A DNA stretch of 33,451 nucleotides, from the NCBI GenBank assembly GCA_003249555.1, contig QKIQ01000107.1, positions 1-33,451 of the forward strand, written 5' to 3'. Numbering within the stretch: position 1 is the stretch's first letter; every line of letters starts with the position of its first letter. Under the pieces are notes generated by a model. It saw only the letters and a program-made list of their open reading frames with translations. It did not search any database and was not told where the DNA came from. Positions 13,795 through 22,814 of this stretch are shown here, piece by piece. The stretch comes from Clostridia bacterium. Lineage in GTDB: Bacteria; Bacillota; Clostridia; Christensenellales; SZUA-584. The translations under genes and the position numbers were made by a program.

Positions 13795-14523
13795 TTATTC
13801 GTTCATCACGCCATTGTGGTAAACATTTTGGACATCGTCGTTGTCTTCGAGCATATCAAGCATTTTTTGTACGCTCTCTTCTGTCTCCTCAGAGACGTCA
13901 ACAGTGTTTGATGGTACAAGCTGAACCTCGGCCATAGCAAAAGCATAACCGCTTTTCTCCAGCACATCGTAAACCTGTGAAAAAGACGCCGCATCTGTTG
14001 TGATTTCCAAAGCATCTTCGTCATCCTGTACATCCAGCGCACCCGCATCCAGTGCCGCCAGCATAAGCTCGTCCTCATCAATACCGTCGCTGTTTTCTAT
14101 GATAATCACGCCTTTTCTTTCAAACATCCATGCCACACAGCCGGATGCGCCAAGCGACCCGCCGTTTTTATCAAAGCTGTGGCGGACTTCGCCTGCTGTT
14201 CTGTTGCGGTTATCCGTCAGCGCTTCCACAATTACAGCCACGCCGCCAGGGCCATAGCCTTCATAGACAATGGATTCGTAGTTGATATTACCGAGTTCAC
14301 CCGCCGCTTTTTTTATCGAGCGCGAAATAGTATCGTTAGGCATGTTATTGGCCTTTGCCTTAGCCACCACATCTTTTAGCTTGGAGTTTGTTTCGGGGTC
14401 AGAACCCCCTTCTTTAACTGCAACCGCAATTTCTCTGCCTATCTTGGTGAATATCTTGCCACGCTTGGAATCAGTGCGTTCTTTTTTATGCTTGATATTC
14501 GCCCATTTTGAATGTCCGGACAT
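13795..14523 (-). CDS. yebC: YebC/PmpR family protein (transcription or translation factor)
   Basis: A 242-residue protein of normal family length. It starts MSGHSKWANIKHKKERTDSK, with GKIFTKIGREI, a central 'YEGYGPGGVAVIVEALTDN' block and NGGSLGASGCVAWMFERKG, all YebC signatures. Family members bind DNA as regulators or, as shown more recently for some, help ribosomes at proline stretches. The start follows a GAGGTG ribosome binding site. It lies 60 bases after yunB on the same strand and ends in a strong terminator. Confidence 0.95.
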   Translation of the reverse strand: MSGHSKWANIKHKKERTDSKRGKIFTKIGREIAVAVKEGGSDPETNSKLKDVVAKAKANNMPNDTISRSIKKAAGELGNINYESIVYEGYGPGGVAVIVEALTDNRNRTAGEVRHSFDKNGGSLGASGCVAWMFERKGVIIIENSDGIDEDELMLAALDAGALDVQDDEDALEITTDAASFSQVYDVLEKSGYAFAMAEVQLVPSNTVDVSEETEESVQKMLDMLEDNDDVQNVYHNGVMNE

Positions 14524-14586
14524 ATGTCACCTCTTAAAAAAATCTCTTGGTATCATAACATAAAAGGCCTATTTGTGACAATGCCG

Positions 14587-15252
14587 TTATTCAATCATGC
14601 TGTCGGGCAGAAGGTTTAGCAAATCATCCGTGTTATCCACTTCCACAAAGCTTTGCGGCACATCGCCGATGATGATGGTTTCCGAGATGAGAACCTGTGA
14701 CGATATTTCTACAGTCTGCGCTGAATTTCCGATAAGAATACGCACCGTTGCGTTCAGAATCAGATAGATTTTATGACGCGTCTGATTGATGCCTGCGTCT
14801 TCAAATTCCGTCATAAAATCCGTAGTGACAGAACCGACAGGTTCTACTCTCACAATAACGGAAGGTCCTCGTCCGGATAACAACTGCCCGCCCAATATTG
14901 TGCCGATGGGGATTTTTATTCCCTGCTCGCCGATATTTAATATTTTTTCTTGTGCAGCGATAGCTGTATTTGCCGCAAGATTATTCATCAGCACAGCATT
15001 GGCGGATACAAGCGTAATATTGCCCTGTGCGTCTTTTTGAATATTGATGAGGTCTGTATACGTCACGCCGGACCCCACTGTTTCGCGAACGGCTTCATTC
15101 ATCGCTTTCACCGCGATGGCACGAAGTCGCGCTTCGGACAAACTAGCTATGGTCGGTCTAATAGACTCGTCAATAATCATATAGCATACAGCCACTAATA
15201 TAAGCAGCAGAAAAGCTAACCACTTTCTAAAATGCCTCTTGCGCGCTTTCAT
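14587..15252 (-). CDS. yunB: Sporulation protein YunB
   Basis: A 221-residue protein with a basic N-terminus (MKARKRHFRKW), one membrane anchor (about 13-30) and an exported domain. The domain includes 'EARLRAIAVKAMNEAVRETV', the IPIGTILGGQLLSGRGP motif and a C-terminal 'ISSQVLISETIIIGDVP' segment, typical of YunB. In Bacillus yunB is a mother-cell gene needed for efficient sporulation. ATG at 15252 is preferred over GTG 15261 because AGGTG precedes it by six bases. Confidence 0.9.
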   Translation of the reverse strand: MKARKRHFRKWLAFLLLILVAVCYMIIDESIRPTIASLSEARLRAIAVKAMNEAVRETVGSGVTYTDLINIQKDAQGNITLVSANAVLMNNLAANTAIAAQEKILNIGEQGIKIPIGTILGGQLLSGRGPSVIVRVEPVGSVTTDFMTEFEDAGINQTRHKIYLILNATVRILIGNSAQTVEISSQVLISETIIIGDVPQSFVEVDNTDDLLNLLPDSMIE

Positions 15253-15352
15253 TTTCATCACCTATATAAAGCTATGCGCATTTGTGCTCTGCCATCACAG
15301 AATACGCAATATGTAAATAATTATCGATGTAGGTGTCGCTCGGTATGTTTTA

Positions 15353-15361
15353 TGGTATAAT
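15353..15361 (+). promoter_or_regulatory. Extended -10 promoter of the first class A PBP gene
   Basis: TGGTATAAT is a TGn extension with perfect TATAAT. It lies 34 bases before the ATG at 15396, with no clear -35. Confidence 0.5.
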
Positions 15362-15395
15362 TATAAAAATTAAAAAAATGATAAGGTGTCGTTAC

Positions 15396-18300
15396 ATGTT
15401 TGAAGATAAAGATACACGTTCAAATAAAGCGAAACGGAATCCGATTAAAGACATTGCGAAAAAAATCGCGGTGTTTTTTGCGTCGGTTGGTCAGACTATC
15501 GCACGTTTTTTTCATAAAGCATTTGGAAAAGCAAATGATGACAATTCGAGCGCATCGTCAGAAACGGCGGTGTTCAATTCTGTCGCCGGTTCTGATCATC
15601 GGTCACGCGCATCTTCATCACGTATGCAGGAAACAAGAGCTGTTCCGCATATCTCCAAAGAGCATCTTTCGGGCGAAGGAAAGGAGCATATCAATATGTT
15701 CCGCCCGCGCAGGCAAAAAAACGGTCTGGTCATCAGCGTACTTTTGACTTCTTTTAAGCTTATCCTTGTCGTTATATTTATGATCGGCGCGGCGGGCGTC
15801 GGTTCAATCATCGGTGTCGCAAAAGCTTACATGGAAACAACGCCCACATTAGATACGGAAAGAATTGAGGAACAGGCGGAAACGTCATACATATATGACA
15901 TGTATGGTCAACCCATCACCTCATATACAGGTATCGAAAACAGAGATTGGGCAAGCCTTGAAGAAATTCCTGAAAAGCTGCAGCGGGCTGTTGTGGCCAT
16001 TGAGGATGTGCGGTTTTATAATCATGACGGTGTGGATTTAAAACGCCTTTTGGGAGCTTTTATCAGCAATCTTATGAACAACAACGTTCAAGGCGGAAGT
16101 ACCATCACGCAGCAGCTGATAAAAAACAGAATGCTTACAACAGAGCGCACATATAAAAGAAAAATACAGGAAGCCTATCTTGCCATGCAGCTTGAAAAAG
16201 AGTATAACAAGGATCAGATCCTTGAAGCCTATATGAATACAATATTCCTGGGTGAATCCAATTACGGTGTGAAAGCGGCGGCACAGGACTACTTTCGTAA
16301 AAGCTTGGACGAATTGACATTAAGAGAATGCGCGATGCTTGCGGGCATTACACAGTATCCTTATTCTTATGACCCGAGACGTTGTTATTACGTCAAGGAA
16401 GACCCTACGCCCGTCAATGAACGTACAGACAAGGTTTTAATGCAGATGTATAAAGCGGGTTATATCACGAAGAATGAATACGAAGAAGCACTCAATGAGG
16501 ATGTTTTTGTATATGAGGAGTCCGAAGTTTCCGGCATGTACAAATACCCGTATTTTGTGGAGTATGCTGTTTACGATGTGATTACGCATTTCCTAAAACA
16601 GCGAGGCTTACAGGATACGAAAGAAAACAGGGCCGCCATAGAAACGGAGATCCGTACAAGCGGTTATCAGATATATACAACGGTTGACCCCGAAGTTCAA
16701 TTGTCATTGCAGAATAGCATAGATAATTGGGATGATTATCCTGAGCTTGAGGATAAAGACGATGCTGTGAAACGCTTTAAAAATGCAGACGGCAGTGTGA
16801 CCGAGACGGTTGAGCCGCAGGCAGCTGCTGTTATTGTCGATCATAAGACAGGCGAGATAAGAGGTTTGGTAGGCGGCAGACCCACGCCGACGGTGAAAAA
16901 GACGCTGAACCGCGCCTATCAGACCACAATGCCGGTTGGGTCATCTATCAAGCCCATTGCCGTGTATGCCCCGGCGATAGATAAGGGTAATTCAGACGGC
17001 ACGGTTGTGCCCAATATGCCCGTTAAAATAAAAGACTGGGATGACGGCGGCGGAAAGGGCTATCCTTCGGGCGGTGCTTCAAAATACGGTCCCGTTACTT
17101 TGCGCACGGGACTTGTCAATTCTTTAAACAGTGCGACAGCATATACGTTGTTAAATCTAGTTGGCTTGGATGATTCATATAACTATCTTGTGAGCATGGG
17201 CATCAACCCCAATCATATCCAAAAGACAGGCGCAGGCCTTGCTTTGGGGACATCGGGAATCACGCCAGTGGAGATGGCAGGTGCTTACGCCACTATTGCA
17301 AACGGCGGTATTTATAAAGAACCCCTCGCATTTACAGAGGTGAAAGATAAAGATGGCATTGTGATACTCCGTGCGGATGATGTGCGAGTCGAAAATAAAG
17401 TTTTCGAAGAATCAACGGCCTTTATCGTAGCAGATATGCTGGTCAATGCCGTTCAAAGCGGCACGGGTAAAAACGCAAGAATAGATGGCATGACAGTTGG
17501 CGGCAAAACGGGAACCAATCAGGATGCAAAGGGTGTGTTCTTTGCGGGCATATCGCCATACTATACGGCAACATTATGGATTGGTCATGACGATTACAAA
17601 CCGCTTGACAGTGATGTTTATGCATCCAGCAGCGCGGCGCCGCTCTGGAAGGATTTTATGTCTCATATCCTTGAGGGAAAAGAAGACGCAAAGATTATTG
17701 AAAAGACGCCTGAAGAGCTGGGGCTTGAGAGAGTAGAAATTTGCTCGATAACCGGCTTGAAAGCCACTGACGCATGCCGTGCTGATGAGAATCATCCTCC
17801 TGAGTACGCGTATTTTTTAAAGGGAACAGCTCCTGTCGAAGAGTGTAAAGCGCATCAGCTTGTGACAATATGCCCGGTAAGCGGTAAGATAACCACTCCA
17901 TATTGTCTCAACGATTCGGCGATCGCACCGGAATCCCTTGTGCCGCAGTCGTTTGTGTATTTGCCGGGCGATTCAATATACTGGCTGTTCAGATCGGATG
18001 AAGAACGCGTGAAGTATATGCCGAACCTTAAGCTTACACCTGATGGCAATATACCGGTAACTGAATTGGAACCGAGCGATCCAATCTATTATCAGTTTTA
18101 CTGTGAAATCCACAATGCCGAATGGCTTCAGGAGAAGACATACAGAGCCAATGCGGTGAACAACGCAAACGCACAGATCAGCGCTTCCAACAGTGTGCTC
18201 TCAAATCCCATCTACGTGATGACTAGCGAGGACAAAAACAGACTCACAAATAAGATCGGCGAATTGCAGCAGCTTATCGCCGATGTGACATCCACATCGG

Positions 18301-18440
18301 GCGCAATTGAACAAAAGACGGCTGAATTGAAGTCTCTTACCGACAGGTTGTTGACGATCTATACACCCGAGCCCGAGCCGTCACCCACGCCCACGACGAC
18401 GCCGGTGCCAACTCAGACAGTGCCTGCACCTTCTACATAA
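15396..18440 (+). CDS. Class A penicillin-binding protein (PBP1A family), Pro/Thr-rich C-terminus
   Basis: A 1014-residue bifunctional peptidoglycan synthase. A cytoplasmic basic and serine-rich region (1-108) precedes a membrane anchor (about 110-144). The GT51 glycosyltransferase domain has catalytic E203 in AIEDVRFYNHDG and QGGSTITQQL (232-241). The transpeptidase domain has S516-S-I-K519, S576-L-N and K704-T-G. A C-terminal extension of about 250 residues holds several cysteines, a helical stretch (about 945-985) and the tail EPEPSPTPTTTPVPTQTVP. ATG at 15396 with AAGGTG is preferred to the longer frame from 15333. It runs convergently towards the second PBP gene with only 14 bases between stops. 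Confidence 0.93.
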   Translation: MFEDKDTRSNKAKRNPIKDIAKKIAVFFASVGQTIARFFHKAFGKANDDNSSASSETAVFNSVAGSDHRSRASSSRMQETRAVPHISKEHLSGEGKEHINMFRPRRQKNGLVISVLLTSFKLILVVIFMIGAAGVGSIIGVAKAYMETTPTLDTERIEEQAETSYIYDMYGQPITSYTGIENRDWASLEEIPEKLQRAVVAIEDVRFYNHDGVDLKRLLGAFISNLMNNNVQGGSTITQQLIKNRMLTTERTYKRKIQEAYLAMQLEKEYNKDQILEAYMNTIFLGESNYGVKAAAQDYFRKSLDELTLRECAMLAGITQYPYSYDPRRCYYVKEDPTPVNERTDKVLMQMYKAGYITKNEYEEALNEDVFVYEESEVSGMYKYPYFVEYAVYDVITHFLKQRGLQDTKENRAAIETEIRTSGYQIYTTVDPEVQLSLQNSIDNWDDYPELEDKDDAVKRFKNADGSVTETVEPQAAAVIVDHKTGEIRGLVGGRPTPTVKKTLNRAYQTTMPVGSSIKPIAVYAPAIDKGNSDGTVVPNMPVKIKDWDDGGGKGYPSGGASKYGPVTLRTGLVNSLNSATAYTLLNLVGLDDSYNYLVSMGINPNHIQKTGAGLALGTSGITPVEMAGAYATIANGGIYKEPLAFTEVKDKDGIVILRADDVRVENKVFEESTAFIVADMLVNAVQSGTGKNARIDGMTVGGKTGTNQDAKGVFFAGISPYYTATLWIGHDDYKPLDSDVYASSSAAPLWKDFMSHILEGKEDAKIIEKTPEELGLERVEICSITGLKATDACRADENHPPEYAYFLKGTAPVEECKAHQLVTICPVSGKITTPYCLNDSAIAPESLVPQSFVYLPGDSIYWLFRSDEERVKYMPNLKLTPDGNIPVTELEPSDPIYYQFYCEIHNAEWLQEKTYRANAVNNANAQISASNSVLSNPIYVMTSEDKNRLTNKIGELQQLIADVTSTSGAIEQKTAELKSLTDRLLTIYTPEPEPSPTPTTTPVPTQTVPAPST

Positions 18441-18454
18441 TATAACACCAATAG

Positions 18455-20821
18455 TTACGGAATATAGTTTTCTTCTGGTAATACATTGATTCTGATACAA
18501 AAGGAGGGCGGTCCACATAGACGCTCTCCTTCCATTTCTATCTCGGGGTGCATAGGAACCACGCAGTACTCATATGTATGGTCATATTCTGCGGTGAAAT
18601 CGTTAACGGTTATCATCGTTGTGGCTCCTGCGTACTCCCCAATCATTTCAATCGTTCCATATGTAAGGTCTTTTCGCATGATTTTGTATATAATGAAGCT
18701 GTCTTTGGGCGTAAAGCTTATGTTAGGCAAGCCGCCGTCTCCGTTCGTGACACTGAGATCATCCGGCGGTGAGGGTACGGCCCAATAGGATGTGTATTGT
18801 GACGGGGCGCTCTCTTCTGGAAAGTATTCAAGCATGGTTTGTTCGTCGGGTGTAAAGGCGCTTGCAAGCATAGGCTGGCTTCCGTTTTCCAATGATTGAA
18901 TATCAATTCGAAGGGCGACAATATCATCCGGCTGAGCAAAATTCGGTGCTTTTTTATCCTTATATACCTCGGAAAAAATTTTTTGAAGAAGCATAGCCGG
19001 ATAAGTGCCGCCGGTGACATCAGATGGGAGACAGTGTTTTTCGTCTGTGCTGTCGAACCCCATCCAGCAGCACATCGTATATTCAGGGTTATAGGCGACT
19101 GTCCACGCGTCTTTGTTATCCGCCCCCGCTCCGGCTGTGCCTGTTTTGGCTGCGATGGGAACATTTTTCACGCTGACGCGTTTTGCTGTGCCAGTTGTGG
19201 CTGCACTTTCCAGCATAGACGTGATTAAAAAAGCCGTTTTACCTGACAACACACTGGTTTTTGTGTGGGGACGCTCATAGATAATTTCTCCCCTGCCGTT
19301 TTCTATTTTTGTGATGCAGGTTGACAGCGAATAATAACCCCCATTGGCAAACGGTGTAAACGAATTGGCCAGACATAGTGGTGAAACACCCGTTGTAAAG
19401 CCGCCAAGCGCCAATGTCAGGCCGCGGTCTTTCAGTTCAAACGGAATCCCCACTTGAGACGCATAAAGCTTGCCGGCTTCGACCCCGAGCGTGTCAAGCA
19501 CTTTCACGGCAGGCAGGTTTAAAGATTTTGCAAGTGCTTCTCTTAGCGTCACCCATCCTACGTAATTATCGGAAAAATTCTTTGGTACATAGCCGTTGAA
19601 ATCTTCTTTTTCATCGAGCACAAGAGTGGCGGGCGTATAGCCCAGATTCTCAACAGCGGGTGCGTAGGCAATCACCGGCTTTATTGCCGAACCTGGCTGC
19701 CGTTTTATATCAACTGCCCGGTTGATTCCTCGCCGTGTGTCGTAGCTTCGTCCGCCCATAATCGCACGTATTTCTCCGGATTCGCTGTCAAGTATACACA
19801 CTGCCGCCTGACACTTTTCATTGTCCGCGGCGTTGTCAGGAAAATTATCAGGATCTTCAAATAACTTTTCGACTTGTGATTGAAGAGCTTGATCCAGCGT
19901 CGTATAGATACGGCAACCGCTGGATAGCAATTCTTCACTGTCCATCGACAATATGTTTTCAGCCTCGGCAAGCACCATATCGGTGAAATACCCATATTCC
20001 ACTTCGCTTTTTTGAGTAAGAATAACAGCCTCGGATTTTGCCTCTTTTTCTTCATTTTCTGAAATTAACCCCTGACTTGCCATGTTAGTCAGCACGAGGT
20101 TTCGCCGCTCGATAGACTTTTTCTTGTCTAAATGCGGCGCATAATGAGACGGCGCTTTTATCACGCCTGCTAGCATCGCAGCCTGAGCGATAGACAGGGA
20201 TTTTGCACTAATCCCAAAGTATACTTTGGCTGCGGCTTCAATCCCGTAAGCCCCGTTGCCAAAGTATATGTAGTTTAGGTACATTTCGAGTATTTTGTCT
20301 TTTGAATAGACCTGTTCGAGCTTATAGGCCATTACGGCTTCCTGCAGCTTTCTAGACATGGTTTTCACGCCCGTCAGGCTTGTGTTCTTCACCAGCTGCT
20401 GCGATATGGTGCTTGCTCCCTGCTTCAAGCTGCCGCTTTTTAAGTCTTCAACTAGTGAGCCTGCAATACGAATGATGTCAACGCCGTTGTGCTCATAAAA
20501 ACGCACATCTTCAATGGCGATAAACGCATTTTTTACATGCTCTGGGATGTCGTCTATCGTGAGATATACCCTGTTTTGTTTATTGTAAAGCGCAGCGGTT
20601 TCTGCATTGTTCCTATCATAGATCAGCAGTGTTTGCTGCATGTCACCAATTTTTTCAGGATCAAACTCTTTCCATTCATCGAGTCCCATTAAATATGAAA
20701 ATACGAAAACAGTTCCCGCAAGCGCCATTGTCAGCCCAAACAGCATCATATATTTAATAACGGATAAGGCTATATGAAAGAATCGAGATATCAGCCCTTG
20801 ACTGCGCCTGTGTTTTCCCAT
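18455..20821 (-). CDS. Class A penicillin-binding protein with C-terminal fibronectin-like region
   Basis: A 788-residue bifunctional transglycosylase-transpeptidase. A basic start (MGKHRRSQGLISRFF) precedes one membrane anchor (about 20-48). The GT51 domain shows AIEDVRFYEHNG and QGASTISQQLVKN. The transpeptidase motifs are S378-A-I-K in PGSAIKP, SLN in KSLNLPAVK and K559-T-G in AAKTGTAG. About the last 100 residues (from PSPPDDLSVTNGDGG) resemble a fibronectin type III-like beta domain. The start at 20821 is fixed by AGAGGAAG nine bases upstream. It is divergent from spoIIAA, so a sporulation role is possible but not shown. Confidence 0.93.
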   Translation of the reverse strand: MGKHRRSQGLISRFFHIALSVIKYMMLFGLTMALAGTVFVFSYLMGLDEWKEFDPEKIGDMQQTLLIYDRNNAETAALYNKQNRVYLTIDDIPEHVKNAFIAIEDVRFYEHNGVDIIRIAGSLVEDLKSGSLKQGASTISQQLVKNTSLTGVKTMSRKLQEAVMAYKLEQVYSKDKILEMYLNYIYFGNGAYGIEAAAKVYFGISAKSLSIAQAAMLAGVIKAPSHYAPHLDKKKSIERRNLVLTNMASQGLISENEEKEAKSEAVILTQKSEVEYGYFTDMVLAEAENILSMDSEELLSSGCRIYTTLDQALQSQVEKLFEDPDNFPDNAADNEKCQAAVCILDSESGEIRAIMGGRSYDTRRGINRAVDIKRQPGSAIKPVIAYAPAVENLGYTPATLVLDEKEDFNGYVPKNFSDNYVGWVTLREALAKSLNLPAVKVLDTLGVEAGKLYASQVGIPFELKDRGLTLALGGFTTGVSPLCLANSFTPFANGGYYSLSTCITKIENGRGEIIYERPHTKTSVLSGKTAFLITSMLESAATTGTAKRVSVKNVPIAAKTGTAGAGADNKDAWTVAYNPEYTMCCWMGFDSTDEKHCLPSDVTGGTYPAMLLQKIFSEVYKDKKAPNFAQPDDIVALRIDIQSLENGSQPMLASAFTPDEQTMLEYFPEESAPSQYTSYWAVPSPPDDLSVTNGDGGLPNISFTPKDSFIIYKIMRKDLTYGTIEMIGEYAGATTMITVNDFTAEYDHTYEYCVVPMHPEIEMEGERLCGPPSFCIRINVLPEENYIP

Positions 20822-20934
20822 TGATGTTGCTTCCTCTTGACAATTGAGCTTAATAAGCACTGATGAGAAAACGATCAATCTTTATCAATGCTTGCCTAAA
20901 ATTTAGACTCTCCGAAAATGAAAAGATTATGTTG

Positions 20935-20941
20935 TTCGACA
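20935..20941 (-). promoter_or_regulatory. Spo0A box upstream of spoIIA
   Basis: The minus strand reads TGTCGAA, the perfect 0A-box consensus, inside a small palindrome TTGTTCGACAACAA (20932-20945). It lies 49 bases upstream of the sigma-H -35 of spoIIAA. Spo0A~P activates spoIIA in Bacillus from boxes upstream of a sigma-H promoter. Confidence 0.6.
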
Positions 20942-20990
20942 ACAAGTAAAAATTAGCAATAAAAGTAGCCAATTATCGCTAAAATCTCCT

Positions 20991-21017
20991 AAAGGAATCA
21001 TAGTATTGTTCAAGAAT
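20991..21017 (+). promoter_or_regulatory. Sigma-H promoter of the spoIIA operon
   Basis: AAAGGAATC (20991-20999), an 11-base spacer and CAAGAAT (21011-21017) match the sigma-H consensus RNAGGAWWW-N11-12-HRNGAAT at all but one position. The spoIIAA ATG lies 31 bases downstream. Confidence 0.8.
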
Positions 21018-21048
21018 ACGTTATGGATCACATGAAAGGATAAAGCAT

Positions 21049-21357
21049 ATGCACATTAGAGTAAAACAGCAAAGCGACTGTGTCATCGCACACATTTTCG
21101 GTGAATTGGACCATCACTGCGCGGATCAGGTTAAAGATGAACTTGACAGTCTGATTCGCCGATTCAACGATATAAATCTTGTGCTGGATCTTAAAAACTT
21201 AAGCTTTATGGACAGTTCGGGGCTGGGTGTGATACTGGGCCGGTACAAAAAGCTTAAGGCAAAAGGCGGTAAGATGTATATCAAAAATGCCACCCCACAG
21301 ATTGAAAAAGTATTTCATGTGAGTGGCATCTATCAGATCATTAAAAAAATAAAGTAA
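21049..21357 (+). CDS. spoIIAA: Anti-sigma F factor antagonist SpoIIAA
   Basis: A 102-residue STAS-domain protein. The phosphorylation loop is FMDSSGLGVILGRYK, with the regulatory serine in DSSGLG (about S57). Unphosphorylated SpoIIAA binds SpoIIAB and frees sigma F in the forespore. The ribosome binding site AAAGGA is eight bases before ATG. It is the first gene of spoIIAA-spoIIAB-sigF, with an 11-base gap to spoIIAB. Confidence 0.96.
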   Translation: MHIRVKQQSDCVIAHIFGELDHHCADQVKDELDSLIRRFNDINLVLDLKNLSFMDSSGLGVILGRYKKLKAKGGKMYIKNATPQIEKVFHVSGIYQIIKKIK

Positions 21358-21368
21358 CGGGGGCTCAT

Positions 21369-21800
21369 ATGGAAATCAAGAATACCATGGAATTAAAGCT
21401 GCCCAGTTTGTCGGTAAACGAGGGCTTTGCGCGCAGTGTTGTTGGTGCATTTGCGACACAGCTCGACCCGACTCTGGAAGATATTGCAGACATTAAAACA
21501 GCGGTTTCTGAAGCTGTTACCAATGCGATTGTTCACGCTTATCCAGACAGACTGGGTGAAATACGCATCTTTGCGTCGCTGGAAAACCGCATAATAAGGG
21601 TTGTTGTGCAGGACAATGGCGTCGGTATCCGTGATATCGAGCAAGCAAGACAGCCGTTTTACAGTACGGCCGGAGATGAATCGCGTTCAGGTATGGGATT
21701 TACCGTCATGGAAACGTTTATGGATGAGGTCAAAATTGATTCGGCACCTGGGAAAGGAACGACGGTGGAGCTAAAGAAGACGATCGCCGCACAAGGGTAG
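21369..21800 (+). CDS. spoIIAB: Anti-sigma F factor / SpoIIAA kinase SpoIIAB
   Basis: A 143-residue GHKL-fold serine kinase. The N-box is EAVTNAIVHAYP, the G1 box VQDNGVGIRDIEQAR, followed by PFYSTAGDESRSGMGFTVME. It holds sigma F inactive in the predivisional cell and phosphorylates SpoIIAA. The ATG follows a GGGGG-type site at 21359-21363. Four bases separate its stop from sigF. Confidence 0.96.
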   Translation: MEIKNTMELKLPSLSVNEGFARSVVGAFATQLDPTLEDIADIKTAVSEAVTNAIVHAYPDRLGEIRIFASLENRIIRVVVQDNGVGIRDIEQARQPFYSTAGDESRSGMGFTVMETFMDEVKIDSAPGKGTTVELKKTIAAQG

Positions 21801-21804
21801 ATAA

Positions 21805-22539
21805 ATGTCAGAAAAAGGTGTGCTCTCACATAAAGAGAGTTTACGACTCATAGAAGCTGCTCAAAATGGTGACGATGATGCCAAGGAAACGCTGATAGTG
21901 CGAAATACGGCGCTCGTAAAAAGCATTGTCAAAAAATTTCTGAACCGCGGCGTGGAATTTGAAGATCTGATGCAGATCGGCAGCCTCGGGCTTGTGAAAG
22001 CCGTGCTTGGCTACGATCCTAAGTTTGATGTGCGTTTTTCCACGTATGCCGTTCCAATGATTGCAGGGGAAATCAAACGTTTTTTGCGTGATGATGGTAT
22101 TATTAAAGTCAGCCGGTCATTGCGTGAAAAATCATTTGAAATTTTTAGCGTCAAAGAAAAAATGAAATCGGAATTAAAACGCGAACCCACTATTGATGAG
22201 ATTGCGATACGTATGGATATGTCGGCCGAGGATATTGTGTTTGCCATCGAAGCGGTTCGCAGTCCTGTATCTATCTATGAGCCAGCCTTCGATGATGAAA
22301 ACTCAAAAACATTGCTCATCGATACCATGTCGGGAACGAACGATAACGACATGATTGATTCGATTTTACTAAAAGAATTGATACAAAAACTGGATCCAAA
22401 GGAACGCCAGCTGATTATGCTGAGATTTTACAGCGATAAAACACAAATGGAAATAGCTGAGATTCTGGGCGTTTCGCAGGTTCAGGTATCAAGGTTGATA
22501 ACAAAAACTCTCGAGAAATTAAGAAAGTCTGTTGAATAA
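21805..22539 (+). CDS. sigF: Forespore RNA polymerase sigma factor F
   Basis: A 244-residue sigma-70 family protein. Region 2 includes 'NRGVEFEDLMQIGSLGLVKA', the -10 recognition segment RFSTYAVPMIAGEIKRFLRD and DGIIKVSRSLRE. Region 4 ends with the helix-turn-helix TQMEIAEILGVSQVQVSRL. Position in the spoIIA operon distinguishes it from sigma G. It directs early forespore transcription after release from SpoIIAB. No terminator is evident after it, so readthrough into the small ORFs and spoVA genes is possible. Confidence 0.96.
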   Translation: MSEKGVLSHKESLRLIEAAQNGDDDAKETLIVRNTALVKSIVKKFLNRGVEFEDLMQIGSLGLVKAVLGYDPKFDVRFSTYAVPMIAGEIKRFLRDDGIIKVSRSLREKSFEIFSVKEKMKSELKREPTIDEIAIRMDMSAEDIVFAIEAVRSPVSIYEPAFDDENSKTLLIDTMSGTNDNDMIDSILLKELIQKLDPKERQLIMLRFYSDKTQMEIAEILGVSQVQVSRLITKTLEKLRKSVE

Positions 22540-22566
22540 AACTTCATGCCATCCGGCAAATATTTT

Positions 22567-22595
22567 TTATTGGATTGCGAAATAATATCATTATA
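22567..22595 (+). promoter_or_regulatory. Possible sigma-G-like promoter before the spoVA region
   Basis: CATTATA at 22589-22595 is a perfect sigma-G -10 (CATHMTA). The -35 TTATT (22567-22571, 17-base spacer) matches only three of five positions. The location, 39 bases before the first small ORF, is sensible, but the call is weak. Confidence 0.3.
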
Positions 22596-22633
22596 GTTTG
22601 CAGAACAAAAATGCTTAAAAGGAGCGTGTTTTT

Positions 22634-22756
22634 TTGTTTCAAAAAAGATGGGTGATCGCTTTAGTTATATGCCTTTGTATAGGGGCAATCGCGCTTGCAG
22701 CCATACTGCTTCTTCGCCCGCGTTTTGAAACATATAAGGATGCGTGGTATGTTTAA
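22634..22756 (+). CDS. Small single-membrane-segment protein (40 aa), unannotated type
   Basis: A TTG-initiated frame of 40 codons preceded by AAAAGGAG. It encodes MFQKRWVIALVICL, a continuous hydrophobic segment (about residues 7-27), then RPRFETYKDAWYV. The positive-inside pattern and the single helix make it look like a genuine small membrane protein. It lies between sigF and spoVAC on the same strand, so a forespore or spore inner-membrane role is possible. It matches no family I recognise and is too short to judge by length alone; coding status is probable, not certain. Confidence 0.5.
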   Translation: MFQKRWVIALVICLCIGAIALAAILLLRPRFETYKDAWYV

Positions 22757-22814
22757 AGCCCATGTCTAAAGCCCTTTATAGCAATATTGAAGCTTTTTAC
22801 GAAAGGAATATGCG

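Noticed and set aside
15275-15310. Possible sigma-E promoter for yunB (GCGTATT-N14-CACAAATG, minus strand)
   Set aside because: About 9 of 15 positions fit, too weak to list although yunB is a sigma-E gene in Bacillus.
22760-22767. CATGTCTA after GGATG-N18 as a sigma-G promoter upstream of the 35-aa ORF
   Set aside because: The -10 has one base too many for CATHMTA and the -35 deviates at its second base.
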